A DNA stretch of 64,000 nt from Amblyornis subalaris (GCA_018881555.1 JACAXG010000068.1:3128198-3192197); one strand, 5' to 3'; positions 36,901 to 48,606 are shown, numbered from the stretch's first letter. Numbers and translations are program-made. The notes: generated by a model from the sequence alone, not told the origin.

Positions 36901-38160
36901 CACAAAAAGGTCTGGTTTTCACTGAATTTGCATTTTTGACTGAAAGCCTTGTTTCAAAGTCTTGAAACTAGATCATGGTGAAGCAGCATTTATATCTAAT
37001 TGGCCTCGAGGAAGAAGAAAGCTCTGTGGGTGGGATCTACCTCACCTACTTACAGGTGTTTAGTCCAAATTATACGTCAATAGTCAGGGAAACCTCCAAA
37101 AGGCTTTTCTCTCTATACTGGTCATAAAAAGCACCTAGAGAGGTGGTTTACACTTGTTACCCACTTTTTCAGTGGTTAAACTACATGGGAGAAATCCTAT
37201 CCTCGCTGTTCTCACTCTGGCTGGGGAGGGAAGCTCAGCATCACAGCTCTGAGTATCTCAAGCTGGGGCATGTTGGGAGAAGAAAAAGGAGCCAGGTTCT
37301 TCATCAGTTCTTCCAAAAGGAGCCAGATATTTATAGGTGACAGAAAATAGAACAGTTTTGTGGAGAATGATTCAGCTGAAGGAACACTGGTTATTTCCCA
37401 TGGTCAGGTAAAACTTGAGAAATCTAATTTTTTTCTAAATGTTCCTTGGTATATTTTTTTTGCAATCCTGGTGCAGTTTATCTCTGATTGTAGAAGGACT
37501 TTTTTTTTTCAGAGCAATGTTTATTTTTCTGCTCAGATGAGCTCCTTCCCTTTTTTTTCCAGCAAAGTGCTTTGAATCCATTTGTAATGCTGCGTGCAAG
37601 ACAGGTAATATCACCTGCAAAATCCCCTTGTGTGACTGAAGAAACTTGGTATGGAAATCAAAAGCGAGCACAACAGGACANGCATTTTGCTTTATTTTAT
37701 AGCTGCTAAAAGGAATATGCTTTTTTTATTGTGGTTATACTTGTCCCTTTTTGCAGNGGTGTTTGGCTCCTGTAATGTCTGTGCTCACAGACTGGTTTGC
37801 AAGGGGCTGTAAAGCCATTTGCCCTTTAATTTGAGGTGCAAGGCCAATTTATAAACAGAAATCTTCAGATTTCATTTTCAGACAGCTATGCTGGATGAAG
37901 CTTGGCCTGTAACTGCAACATTTTGGAAAGCATATGTAGGAAGTGAACACAGCAGACTGTGTGAGGAGCAGACATTTATAGGACAACCTCTCATAATCAC
38001 CAGGCATTGAGAATAAAAAATATTCATAATAATAAACGGCCCATTGGCCAAACCCTGACGACTTNGATGGCCAACTTCCTTGAAATTTATAGTAGTAAAC
38101 ACACAGAGACAAAGAGCTATGTCACAGGACAGCACAGTGAGGGCCTTTGCACACACTTGA
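33990..38160. other. unique noncoding DNA with old AT-rich repeat-like sequence
   Basis: No gene was recognised. 35841-35858 is a (TTC)n run. 36570-36930 contains many GAAATTT, TTTCAAAC, AAAATGGAAATTC and TTTTTGAAAAT pieces, reminiscent of an old low-complexity amniote repeat, but I would not name it. The frames around 36005-36515 are open on both strands and look like chance. Confidence 0.35.
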
Positions 38161-38166
38161 CCAAAG

Positions 38167-38307
38167 ATTCATAGAAACATGAAATAGTTTGTGTTGGAAG
38201 GGAGCTTAAAGATCATCCAGTTCCAACCCCCTGCCANGGGCAGGGACCTCTTCCACTAGATCAGGTTGCTCAGAGCCCCATCCAACCTGGCCTTGAACGT
38301 TTCCAGT
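38167..38307 (-). mobile_element. CR1 LINE 3'-tail fragment
   Basis: Reads, in order, a CATAGAAACATGAAATAG start, GTGTTGGAAGGGAGCTTAAA, 'gatcatccagttccaacccc', CTGCCANGGGCAGGGAC, 'ccactagatcaggttgctca', 'gagccccatccaacctggcc' and TTGAACGTTTCCAG. This is the classic avian CR1 3' end in reverse complement, so the element lies on the minus strand with its 3' terminus at the left. Only the untranslated tail is present; no reverse-transcriptase coding part remains. This 5' truncation is usual for CR1. The single N falls where the consensus has T (CCATGGGCAGG). Confidence 0.97.
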
Positions 38308-39214
38308 AGAAATACCTGGTGGAAAAAAATCTGACACTACAGTGCTTTCTACGCACTGAGCGTTTGATGCAAACTGATCTGGGGCTTCCNTTTGTATATG
38401 TAGAGTCTTACACAGGATATATTTAGTGAAGAGTTCCCACAGGAAAAAAAAGAAAGCGAATTTGTGAACTACAGATGTTGGAGAAGTCTCTGGTTTTGTT
38501 TCTGTTTGTTTCAAAGAAAGAGAAAGAGAAAGACTTTTCCTCAATGTGTTACAAAATACAATTGTCTATGTGTAACAATACGGTACAGTGGTCTCTTCCC
38601 ATCCTCACAGCTGGCCTGTGCACAAGGCACTGCCTTTAGCCCTGCAATCCCCACCTAAGTATGGGGAAGAGCTTCAACTGCAGAAATCTTTCCGATTCTA
38701 CATACCAGTGAGCAAAATTCCTTAAAATGGTGCCCTCAGTTCACTTCCAGCTGTGCCATGGTCAGTGGCAGGGCAGCTGAGCAGCCNCTCTTGTACACTG
38801 AGCTCATGTGGGCACAAAAGAGATGTAAAATGAAGTTTCCCTTCACAAGCAAAGGAGTCACAGCTCTGATGTCTCAGGGCTCCCCTGACAGCAGCTCTCA
38901 CTGGAGACCTGCACTGCTGAGCCAACAGATGCCTGGGCCATGCTAAAGGGTGACCATTGCCAGGGGTTTGTAGAAATTGAAAAAACAGACTGGGTTTGTC
39001 TGCAGGGATTNTCAAAAAAATTATAGGTGAAACTCAGACCTGATCACAAGCCTGNAGATAAATGCCTAGGGAAGAGTGTGAGGCCTCGGAATAAAATGAA
39101 GGATTACCTTTATTAATATATTTTCTTCACAGGCTGTTTTCAAACACGTCTCACTGCAGCAGGCAGGCAAAGATTTTATTGCTTTGGAAATAAAGGACCA
39201 GGCCTAAGGTCCCT

Positions 39215-39265
39215 GCTATTTTCAGGGCAGACACATAACTCCCATTCATGTTAATGGGAAACCTT
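39215..39265. repeat. ancient amniote interspersed repeat fragment
   Basis: 'cataactcccattcatgtta' then ATGGGAAACC matches the family form 'aactcccattgacttcaatg' then GGAA. It is short and diverged. Confidence 0.4.
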
Positions 39266-39979
39266 TTCCTGCTTCGAGGGAAGAGCAGACTAGACTAGAG
39301 AACTAGGATACTATTTTACACCCCCTGATCTCCCACAGCAGTGGGAGCTGGCGTGTAAGTAGGGTCAGTGACAGAGCTGTTCCCTGCTGGTTTATTCTTC
39401 ATAATTCTGTCCCACAGCACAAATCTTGCTGTGGTACAAGACCACAGTGGGTTTGGACATTGCACTGTATCAACCTGGTTTGTTTGTTTTTTTACCTTAA
39501 GGATGTCTCAGTAAGACGAAAAATGAAAGGTCGAATCTGCCAAACCCAGCATTGCCTCCTAGAGCAGAGCCCACTGGAGACAAAGGCAAAGTTACGTGAG
39601 TTTGGGACCTGGCATGACCTACTTACCAGGCAGAGTTATGAGAACCCATGTCAGGACAGTTTGTTTTTCAGCCTGGTTTCTCATGGGAACGGGGCTTATG
39701 CAATCGCACTGTCTGTGTCTCTGTGTCTACATCCTCCTCCCCTCCCCAATAACTTTTGGACTCATTGCTCAATTTCAACCANCTCTGACAGGGGGGGAGA
39801 GGTTCCAGGGGTGCTGCTGGTCCTGCAGGCACTTTAAAATCGGTAGAGGAGAGTGAGGCTCCAGGTGTTCGCTGCAGCNGCAGGAGTGTGTGTGGCTCAG
39901 ACAGGAGAGCGGCGCAGAGCTGGCTGGCAATGGCACAGCCCCGGTGCTGGTGGTGGATCCACACAGCACATTCTGCTTC

Positions 39980-40080
39980 TCCTTTTTTGGTACTGAACCT
40001 CTCACTGACGAGCCTCTCAAACCTCATCTACTTTGTTTCTTTTTCTGTAAAACAAGGTGAATTTGAGAGGTTTCGTTAAC
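39980..40080 (+). repeat. possible MIR-type SINE remnant
   Basis: GAACCTCTCACTGACGAGCC and 'tttgtttctttttctgtaaa' then ACAAGG resemble the MIR stretch 'taacctctctgtgcctcagt' and 'ttcctcatctgtaaaatggg'. The match is limited to this part. Confidence 0.35.
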
Positions 40081-41379
40081 CAACAGCCTTTTAAAACACG
40101 CCGAGGGACGGCAGGGAAGCATCCCTGTTGCAATGTGATGCAGTAAAAGCAAGATTAGAGCAGGATGAGGAGTTCCTCTGGGCTCAGGAGCATCTGACCT
40201 GAGCAAAAGTTCCCTCTGCCAGGGCTACGAGTGAGGTGATGCTGCTAAAGTTTGTCACTGCAACACTTACACACCCAGGACTTGGGGATCAGCACCAATG
40301 AGGGTCTCACTCAGACCCCCTTTTACCNCCCCTTACTCCCTGCCTTCCAAAAGACACCTCGCCAGTGCTGCCATGTGAACTCAGGTAATTACAGGGGAGG
40401 AAATTANGGCCCCACAGACTTCACAGAGAATATTCAGCACAGCTACAGCATTTAATGATACGCAATTAAAACATTCTACATCTAACTCCTAAGAAATGGG
40501 GGGTTTGGAGAGGGACTGCTTCCAGTGAGCAGGTGATAATGAACTCCCCAGATCGCAGAGGCATCATTTCAAAATGATAGTGTGAATTTATTAAACTTGC
40601 TATGGAAGACAAATGTTATTCTATGAATACAGAGGGAAAGACAATAGATGGGGAAAACTCTGGATTTCTGGTTCCTTATCACATGCATGACAGCTTCTTT
40701 TGGCTCATAAATAACAACAGAAGAACACACATCAATACTTTAATGATTTTTAGGGGATTTTAAGGATCTCCCCCCTCCCATAAATNCTTATTTTTTGGGA
40801 AAACTGGGTTGCATAACAGCTAAACAGATGACGAAAGAAANTGTTTCCAGCTATTTCATTAAAGTTTCCCAAAAGAGCTTGAGGAACTGGCACTTTAAAC
40901 ACTGCATAGTTAGATAACAAAGGTGTGATTAATTAGGGGGTTCTTTGGAGTCAGTGCAGGGAAAAAAAAGACCCTTCTAGGACAAAATCCCAAACTGTGA
41001 TGCCTCTTGGAATGAGTGTCAGCGGGCTTTGTGAAAGGACAATCTCAGACCGCTAATTTCTTCTACAGCAGATATTGGAGGGTGAAGGGTTTGTCAAAAA
41101 AGTCGGCTTGTGTCTCNCAGGCTTCTCTGTTGTACCTGTCTGTGCCTCTCTAACTCTACAAATTAGAGCTTATGTTCCAGGATGCAACTCCTTTGGGCTG
41201 ATGAAAGTCAAAGCTGGATCACCTATAGGTGCTTTTCCTCTTTACATAAAACTCTTTACAACAAAAATATTCCCCAGTCTCCTGGGTGTTGATCGGCCCT
41301 GTTAGGGCCTCCCTTCTCTTCCTAAGTTGTGTAGGCTTGGTACAGTGCACTCAGGATTGTTTTCCCTACTTCCCAACCA

Positions 41380-41430
41380 GTGCATCTCCTTTGAAGTCAA
41401 AGGAGCTACTGTGATTTTTTGCCCCATTGA
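41380..41430 (+). repeat. ancient amniote interspersed repeat fragment
   Basis: 'ctttgaagtcaaaggagcta' then CTGTGATTTTTTGCCCCATTG matches the family form 'ttgaagtcaatggagctacg' then CCGATTTACACC. It is one of the clearer copies. Confidence 0.5.
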
Positions 41431-41805
41431 GATGCTCAGTGTGGAAGGAGGATATAAAAGACTACTGCTCACAGGGTGGGAGCTGCTGGTTTCCAGTTTC
41501 TCATTAATTTTTCACTTGTCTTTCATTTCAGTGGGTCTACACTATGCTCCACCTTTGGCACAGACACAAATACTATTTTTTTATGTGGTTCAGTGGGAGG
41601 AATGGTTTTGATCATTAAAAGCAAAGCAAAAATTATTTCAAGCAAAATTCCAGAGCCTCTCTGCAACCATTTATCTTTCCATGGCTTCCTTAAAGCATTG
41701 CCTACTTACTCTCTGGGGAATATGTGCTCCAACTGTGCTTCACCACATTTACAGGAGCAGTCACATATGACCAACACTAAAATTTAACCTTAATTGCCCA
41801 CAGGC

Positions 41806-41850
41806 TGCTGCCATTGAACTCCATTGGCATGTAGGGGTTTTGCAGTGTTG
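41806..41850. repeat. ancient amniote interspersed repeat fragment
   Basis: 'gctgccattgaactccattg' then GCATGTAGGGGTTTTGC resembles the family form 'ttgccattgacttcaatggg' with GAGTTTTGC nearby. Confidence 0.4.
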
Positions 41851-42179
41851 AAATGAGCCNGGTAGATACAATAAGAAAGGCAAAACCATATTTAGTTGTG
41901 AACCATCTTTAAAAATATTAATACGCTAAAATCTGAGTGAGGAAGGCTCACACCTCTTGAAAGAATGTGTAATTTCCTGTAATCATCTCCTTGAAATATT
42001 CCTGATTGGGACTTTGAAGCAGTCAAAGAAGAGAGGGGTCTCTGGAGAGCCCACCACTGCTCCTTGCTGAGACAGGGCTTTNGCAAGTGAATCACTGCCG
42101 TGTGACTGGATCCCTGCCATCCACCAGGGATCTATAAAGTTTTATGCACCTTCCTCGCAAGCCTCGGGTTTTTGATTCC

Positions 42180-42350
42180 AGGTGTTCGCATTAATCTGGG
42201 ACACAACGGAAGGAAGAAGTTGCTATGGTTGCATGGAGATGGCAGCGCAATCTGGGCCGACTTCAGTCAGCAAGTGCAAGAAGTTTAATTATCTCAAACA
42301 GTTGCACTTCTTGAAGCCTTTATGCTGTTTGCTTAAGTCCACTNAGCACT
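42180..42350. promoter_or_regulatory. candidate conserved enhancer block
   Basis: Complex sequence with GCATTAATCTG, two tandem GTTGC half-sites (GTTGCTATGGTTGCATGG at 42219-42236), CpG-containing GCAGCGCAATC and TTTAATTATCTC. It also holds an inverted repeat, AAGTGCAA (42272-42279) and TTGCACTT (42302-42309), flanking the TTTAATTA core. No open frame and no repeat match. The combination looks selected rather than drifting, but only alignment can show that. Confidence 0.3.
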
Positions 42351-43845
42351 GATGTCATGACACAGATACCGGAGTGTTTGGGGTCTCCAGTGCTCGGTAA
42401 CTTCATGCCCTATGGGGAAATCTTTGTGCCTCACCATCCCATCACTGGCACAGGTCAAAACAATGAACATTGGGTGCAGAGGTGTTAAAGGAAATCACAG
42501 CAGAACAGGACAGAAGTTCATCTTAGATTTGAATTTTACAAGCGTGTGATCTGAGAGTGTAAAACCAGCCCTCAGCTCTCAAGAGTAAATCCTTCCTAGG
42601 GACTGAAGAGTTTGCATGCTTTTGTAGGTTTAGGGCATCATTTTAACCCNTGGGCTTGTGAAAACTCTGCTTAATGACACCTGCAACTGTTAGAAATTAT
42701 TACAGCCCTCAGACTGCAGTAATTGGGGACCACAGTTTGTGCTGCAAGCGTTGCTCTCTGGAACTGCCCTTCCCAACCAGAATTCCTCAGTGGAAGGCTC
42801 CTGAGAGCCACCTCTCATCCCCATGATTTCCTTCTCTGTAATGTGTCCCTTTCTGTTTCATCTGACATTTTTATCACCTTTAAGAAGCCTCATAGAGAAG
42901 GGGCCATGAGGCTTGGATGTCATTGGCATATGGATGGTGCTTAGATTTTTTAATACACCATTTTTATAAGACTGCTTTTATGTTTGCCTTCGTTCTTTGA
43001 TCTCCACTTGAAAAACGTTTTTCCATGGAGTTTGTTTGAAAGCACAAATAATCGCTTACCACAACTAAAGGCCAGCAAATAGTTCTAGAAAAGAAAGAAA
43101 ACCAAAGAGAATCATGAGCTGATGGAGATGCCTTGAAAGATGTTTTAGAAACAGCTTGTAGTGGCACATTTCGCAGGGCTGTTCATCAAGTTGATTCTCC
43201 TGTTGCGTTGGCATTCTTGGATATGGTAATAACAACAAGGAAAGATGTAATGAATTTCCAAAATGGGAGTGTTTTAATAGATTTTAGTAAATTACCTTGT
43301 ATTCAATGGTGTAGTGTTGTGATACGACACACTACAATGAAANATAAAAGTAATTTGCAGATATAATCCGTGGTTCAAAAATAAATATGAAGATTCACAT
43401 GTAAGATGATACTTAACTAAATATGTCCCTGGAAAGGGAGTAGCACTGAAAACCATAAAACGACTCTGCTCCGGTCTGATAGATACAGGAGCAGTCACAG
43501 TGGATGGGGAGAGCTATTCCAGCTTTTTGCAGTGCATTTGTAACAGAAGCCACTTTTGTCATGGTGGACGAGCTGTAAATTGAGACACACTAACGAAGGA
43601 GAATCGTCTCAGGGTGACTCAGCATGACTAAAGGTCCCAAAAGCCTTGAAGCAGTCTTCATGCAGGGTGAAAACTGTCTGTATTATCTTGCTGATTTGTG
43701 GATCTTCATAACAGTCGTGTGGGGTGCAGGTGTATGTAGGAAAGTCCATGCTGAGATAGGATTTATTCCCTTCAAAATCTCTCAGGTCTGGGAGAAATCC
43801 CCCTGGCAAAGACAAACCAAATGGCAGAATATTTAAAAAATGTTA
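42351..43845. other. unique noncoding DNA
   Basis: No gene or repeat was recognised. Short opposing frames at 43609-43836 overlap almost completely on both strands and look like chance. Confidence 0.4.
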
Positions 43846-43849
43846 AAAG

Positions 43850-44070
43850 TCAATTCTTTCTGTCACTAACATTAAACTACTGTAATGTAGACTGGTTAAT
43901 GATGAGGCTTCATGAAATAAGACATTAATCTCCACTTGTAATGCAAGAGCCATACAACTTGCTTCAGCCTTAATCTTTTATGAGTTATGAACTCTTCTGT
44001 GATTCATAAAACAAATAAATCACACCTCTAAGCTATCATCTATTTATTACCACTTTTTAAGTGTTCAACA
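43850..44070. promoter_or_regulatory. enhancer-like AT-rich block
   Basis: Contains ACATTAAACTACTG, GGTTAATGATGAGG, GACATTAATCTCC, TTGTAATGC, TTTTATGAGTTATGAAC, ACAAATAAATCAC and ATCTATTTATTACC. No open frame and no repeat match. Composition resembles conserved noncoding DNA. Confidence 0.25.
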
Positions 44071-44520
44071 TAGTATAAAAAGGGTAGATTTTGCTTGCCA
44101 GAGGTTGTCAACTACTGAGTAACATTTGGGAACCTGAGTCCAGGTTCTNCATGCAGTTGGACACAGGTTTTGTCTGTTCCTGCAGACAGCCAGCTCCATA
44201 GAAGGGCACTCATGGGGCTGGGTGTTCAAATTTTATCCCATGCTTTCAGGCTGTGCTTAGAGTGAGTGAGCCAGCTGACCTAAAAGATGACAGAAAGTCC
44301 CTGGCCTTCCTTTTTAGAAAGAGACAAAGGCTGATCAGTAAATAGGACTTGCCAAGTTATGAAACCATGGGGAGAATAAGAGAAAAGAATAATTGGGAAC
44401 AGCAAAAATCAGACTAGAACAAATATTCAAATTACTGGGAGACTTATTCAAGCCAGAAATCACAGTTTCTCTGATAGTTTAAGATGCTCTGTGCTCATTT
44501 CAGTGTTATTCTCTTTGCAG

Positions 44521-44633
44521 CAGAACCAAAGCCTCAGGATCCACATCCACAAGTCCAGCAGACCTGGGAGGGGTTTGATGCAGGCTGGCAGCAAACTTTG
44601 CACCNGATGTTTACACAGAGAGAGAAAAAAAAA
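44521..44633 (+). other. candidate internal coding exon, unidentified
   Basis: A strong acceptor (TTATTCTCTTTGCAG ending at 44520) is followed by 113 bases open in one frame, then a donor-like AAA-GTAAAG at 44634. The encoded stretch begins EPKPQDPHPQVQQTWEGFDA and ends QREKKK; it is rich in P, Q and charged residues. I do not recognise it. The frame stays open on both sides of the proposed exon (44484-44678), so openness adds little. One codon carries an ambiguous base. It could be a real exon of an unseen gene or a chance combination of splice signals. Confidence 0.18.
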
Positions 44634-44689
44634 GTAAAGGCATCTGGTTTTAGGAACCTTCTGGGCTTCCACTTTTGAGGAGANTTCTC

Positions 44690-47010
44690 CTGGTTGGTTC
44701 CCAAGCTACATCACAAGGTTGGCAGTCTGGTTGGCCTGGCTGTTCCCAAGTCCTACTGGTGTCAGCAGGGAATTAAATTCACTCCTTCCACCTCCTGCCT
44801 ACAAAGACCACAACAGCTCCCATTGTTGCTGCTGACCTTGGCCTTGGATTTCAAAACCTCAGTGACCCAGAGGAATTACTGAGTAAATAAATAAAATAAA
44901 AAACTTGCCTCTAAAGTGCAGAAGGCTTGAAGAACACTCCCNTGAAAGCAGGTCCATATCTGTTCCTGCCCAAGTGGAAGTTTATGGATATAGGGACATG
45001 CTTTGGAGCTCGTCTTCATATTTGGCTTGCCTGTGATTTTTTTGAAGGAACTGTAAAAATATGAATCTCCCAGGGCACTTGTTGTAAGTTATAGTGAAAC
45101 NTTGGTTCATTCTGGCTGTGTTATGACTCCAGCACAGATTTCATTACTGCAAACCTGGTCTGTGGACTCAAGGAGAGAGCACAGTAATTGCATGTCCCTT
45201 CTAAGAATGCTCAAATCCACATAAATACTAACCAAGTGCGATCTAGCCTTTCCTCTTGTCATATGCTGCATATTCCATTAGACAGCATTCAAGTCCTGTG
45301 TCATATTTGAGTAGTTTCTTCCTGTGAAATGCNGGTGGAATTGGAAAACTGGAGCTCAGTTACCCAGATGTTGCAGATATTATTTTCTGCTCCTTTTGCA
45401 AACAAATAAAAAGGTTTCTTCTATATGAAGGACTACTATAATAAAAAAAATTCAGGAGGCACACTAGTAAAACACAGTGCCTCAAGAAAGTGAGTGCTTT
45501 CCCAACAAAAAAGGAAAAAAGCAGAATTCAGAGAAAGGAAAAGAGGAAGAGAAGCAGAGTTCAGAAGCAGAATTCAGGAGAAACACTCCTAAATCTCAGG
45601 ATGAGTAAATGCCTGCTGCTGATCTACTCCTCCTTTTGTTTTTAAAGAACTGAAGTTCTTAGGTGTAATGGTTTAGTGGTGGTTGCAACTTTAATTTCAG
45701 TTCACTTTTCCCTCAGAGATGTTTCCTCACTCCAAGTCCGTGGTGAAGCTGTCTGGGGGAAACTTCCACTCTAGATGCTGCTCAGATATATTTACAGAAA
45801 GGATCACGGATGCTCATGTTTAAGTTCCTAATATAGACTCACATTCTTTAGCATTAGAAAATGAATTCTGGTTCAGCTTCTTGTTTTCAAAGGAGCAGAA
45901 TGAACAAGTGGAAAAAATCTGGTCATTAATGACAGCAAAGCTTCCTATGAGTGATCGCTGTAGCATACCTCAGGTTTCTAAAGCAGCTGTTGATAAATGA
46001 CACCAGAAGGTGTCTTTTGGCTCGGAAAGCTGCCCATTTTCATAAAGATTGTGCTCTGAAACCCCTGCAATTATATTATACTGCTCTTGCACCACTCTGT
46101 GGAATTTTGCTTTTTATTTCTTACAGCTTCATGCAGACTCAAGCATTTTGGCCTCTTTATTAAACCTAAGCATCAATCTGTAAAAAGCCTCTTGATTGTC
46201 TAGACAACCAGTTGTGAAAGTCAGCTTTGTTCCGTTGGCTCTGCGTCCCTGGGGGTACCGACACTGCTCCTTCTGTTCTTGTCTGTCAATACTCTTTTGG
46301 CCAAAATTTCAGAATTCTTTTTCCCCTGTATCTGCCAATTATTTTTGTTTTGGAAACCAACTGAAAAAATGTTTCAGTGCTGTTTCTTGATACTTTTTCT
46401 TTTTTAATAAATAAATGCCAACAGCCTGGAGCTTATGAGCAGCCCTACAGTAATAAAGGGATGTACACAGCAGGCAGTACTCAATTTGCAAAAGAAAAAC
46501 AGATTAACATTTCAGGTTTCTGAGGGCTTTTTGTCAACAACAGAACATTTTAAAACATCAATCTAGTTATAATTGCATTATCAGTGCATTCTCGGCTGAT
46601 TCTTTGGCTGATTCCCTTAATATCATGGAATGGAGAAGTAGCTATTGGAAGTCTCTTTAATATATACAAAAAGTTAAAACTTGGTAACAGTCAAGTTGAT
46701 TTGACTGTATGTAATTCTCCTTTCTGGGACTGGAATGATGTGAATACACGGATAATGGTGGGAGAGTGAACACCCACAGCCTGGCCCTCAACAACAAAAA
46801 AACTGGGACCAAGTCCTATTCCTGGGCACTTTCACAGAAAGAAAGTTCATTGTAAGCAACAATGAAAAAAAGCACTTAAAAAAAAAAAAAAAATCCCTCA
46901 GCAGAGACTTTAAGAAAACACCGTGGGAGTATCATTTCCCTGTCTCTTTAGCAGATGCTCGCCAGTCACTTTTCAGGTATAATGCCACTGATTGCATCCA
47001 TGCAAGGAAC
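44690..47010. other. unique noncoding DNA
   Basis: At 45521-45577 the 11-mer GCAGAATTCAG appears twice and its variant GCAGAGTTCAG once, in a purine-rich stretch. A 16-base poly(A) at 46878-46893 has no recognisable retroposon upstream. No gene was recognised. Confidence 0.4.
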
Positions 47011-47017
47011 AACATGG

Positions 47018-47166
47018 AACGAGAACGCTGCTCTCCTGCTCCGAATTCCCTATGAGCCTGCGAGAGCTGCCGGCGGTGCCCTGAATGCGGACGGTAATCA
47101 GCTCCCGGGAGCCTGCTGCTCCTGAATACCCGCACTGAGCACCTTCCCCACCGGGCTCCCGGGATG
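47018..47166. other. small CpG-rich patch with a palindrome
   Basis: About 13 CpGs in 150 bases. It contains the perfect 12-bp palindrome GCTCCCGGGAGC (47101-47112), and GCTCCCGGGA recurs at 47155-47164. It is too short for a formal CpG island. No transcript signal was recognised. Confidence 0.5.
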
Positions 47167-47529
47167 GCTGGGTGCAGCCCTTCCCTTCAGAGAGCCTGCA
47201 TTCTGTACAAATAACACCTGGGAATGGCACGGGAATACAGAGAGGCCGGTTCCACACAGCACTGGCCAAAGGCTGGAGTATTTCCCTATTTATTTCTTAC
47301 ACAGCTGCCCCAGCTGCTGNGGTTTTTGTTATGCAGGTTGTCCGCTCTGGAGGTGTCACCTGATGGAGAGTAGACAATCCTTTTTAAAATTTTGTAGTAT
47401 AGAAAAGTAATCTGGAGTCTGATTTTGTGCTAATTCACTTGGACACTTCTGATGATTTTGTCTTATGTATATTTATTAGGGTTTTTTTTTTTCCTTCTAA
47501 CACCATTAGATTTGTTTTGAACCCAAAGG

Positions 47530-47585
47530 TCAGTTCCTACACCAGTACAAATCAATGTAACTACATNGATTTCAAGGATTGCAGC
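47530..47585. repeat. ancient amniote interspersed repeat fragment
   Basis: 'tacaccagtacaaatcaatg' then TAACTACATNGATTTCAAGG matches the family form 'tacaccagtgtaaatcagga' then GTAACTCCATTGATTTCAATGG. Confidence 0.5.
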
Positions 47586-47638
47586 ATCTTTCATTAATTC
47601 CTATTGCCAGAGATATGTAGTTGTCTCTGAGGAAGAAG

Positions 47639-47668
47639 ATATATATATATATATATTTATATATATGC
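47639..47668. repeat. (TA)n microsatellite
   Basis: About fourteen near-perfect TA units, interrupted once by TT. A repeat of this kind is usually length-variable. Confidence 0.9.
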
Positions 47669-47669
47669 A

Positions 47670-48300
47670 TTTCGATTTAAATCACGAAGAAAAAAGAAAC
47701 TTCTGTGAAGAATGCAATTCTGTAGCATGTCATTAACCATGCAATTAAGGCCTAGTGGTGTTAAATGATCGATACAACAGAATCTCAGCCAGCCACCTCC
47801 AAAGATTTCTCTAAGTCCATCCCCCNTGCAGTTCTCATTCCATCTTCAGAAAAAAGAGCCCAGATTCTTGCACGGGAGACCCTACCACCTTTTTATTCTT
47901 ACTAAGAAAAATGTGGTTTCCTTATTTGATTGTACTCCATTAGCAGCCTAAAGGACACATTCCCAAGTAAAATAACCCATGTGTTGGTCTTACTCATTTC
48001 AACTCAATCATTACAAAATGAATTGCAATTGCTTATCTAATTATATTTCCCTACTTTTACTGGTCTGTTTGTGAGAGGGGTGGTTTCCTGTGTTCTTAGG
48101 GCTATAAATTAAATATATAAGGAGAAGCAGAATTAACATTAAGCAAAATGTTTCTGCATTAGAATGAGAAGTTATGCCTTTAAAAATAATTTCTGTTGCA
48201 AAGGTGAATCTGTGGTTATACAGACATCTTTTCCCACTTTACAGGGAGTTCCCAGTCTGTGCACTTCTGTAGCTTCTCCTCTGTGCATGCAAAAAAAGCA
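47670..48300. other. unique noncoding DNA
   Basis: AT-rich, with 47700-47770 (GCATGTCATTAACCATGCAATTAAGGCC) looking enhancer-like. No gene was recognised. Confidence 0.35.
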
Positions 48301-48303
48301 GCT

Positions 48304-48606
48304 TCACATGAAACTGATAATTCTCTCCAGGGAAAGAGTAGCGTTGCCTATAGCCAAAATATGTTTTATTAAAAGCAGAATCTTCCTTGTCAGGTCGCAT
48401 CGCTCCTGCTGAACTTGAGGGATGCCAAACAACGGTGCCAGGTTTGCCACATGCTGATAAAGACATCCATGCCTGGTGCACAGATAAAGCAGCCAGAGCA
48501 CCTGGCCGACGTCTTCCTCTGAAACCAACACTTTCTCTCGGGTTTGTGCGATAAGAGGCATCGGCGCTGGTGGTTGAAAATCACTCAAGAGAATGAGGTG
48601 CTGCAC
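48304..48606 (-). other. 100-codon minus-strand frame of protein-like composition
   Basis: The frame reads a stretch SEEDVGQVLWLLYLCTRHGC and later CDLTRKILLLIKHILAIGNA, with alternating hydrophobic and charged residues as in helical proteins. There is no ambiguous base in it. I do not recognise the protein. Against a gene, two other minus-strand frames are open over much of the same DNA, and an AATAAA lies inside the frame. It could be an exon, a decayed gene fragment, or chance. The underlying DNA also has more CpG than its flanks. Confidence 0.15.

Larger units (their letters stand above)
38310..42175. other. unique noncoding DNA with old repeat fragments
   Basis: No gene was recognised. 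A GA-rich run (AGAAAGAGAAAGAGAAAG) sits near 38515-38532. Fragments of old repeats are listed separately. GC-richer sequence at 39780-39960 carries short open frames on both strands without recognisable products. Confidence 0.35.

Noticed and set aside
42219..42236. RFX X-box
   Set aside because: The left half-site fits GTTGCYATGG, but the right half does not follow the RGYAAC half-site, so the name is not justified.
46878..46893. Poly(A) run as the tail of a processed pseudogene
   Set aside because: No recognisable gene-like or retroposon body lies upstream, and no target-site duplication was seen.
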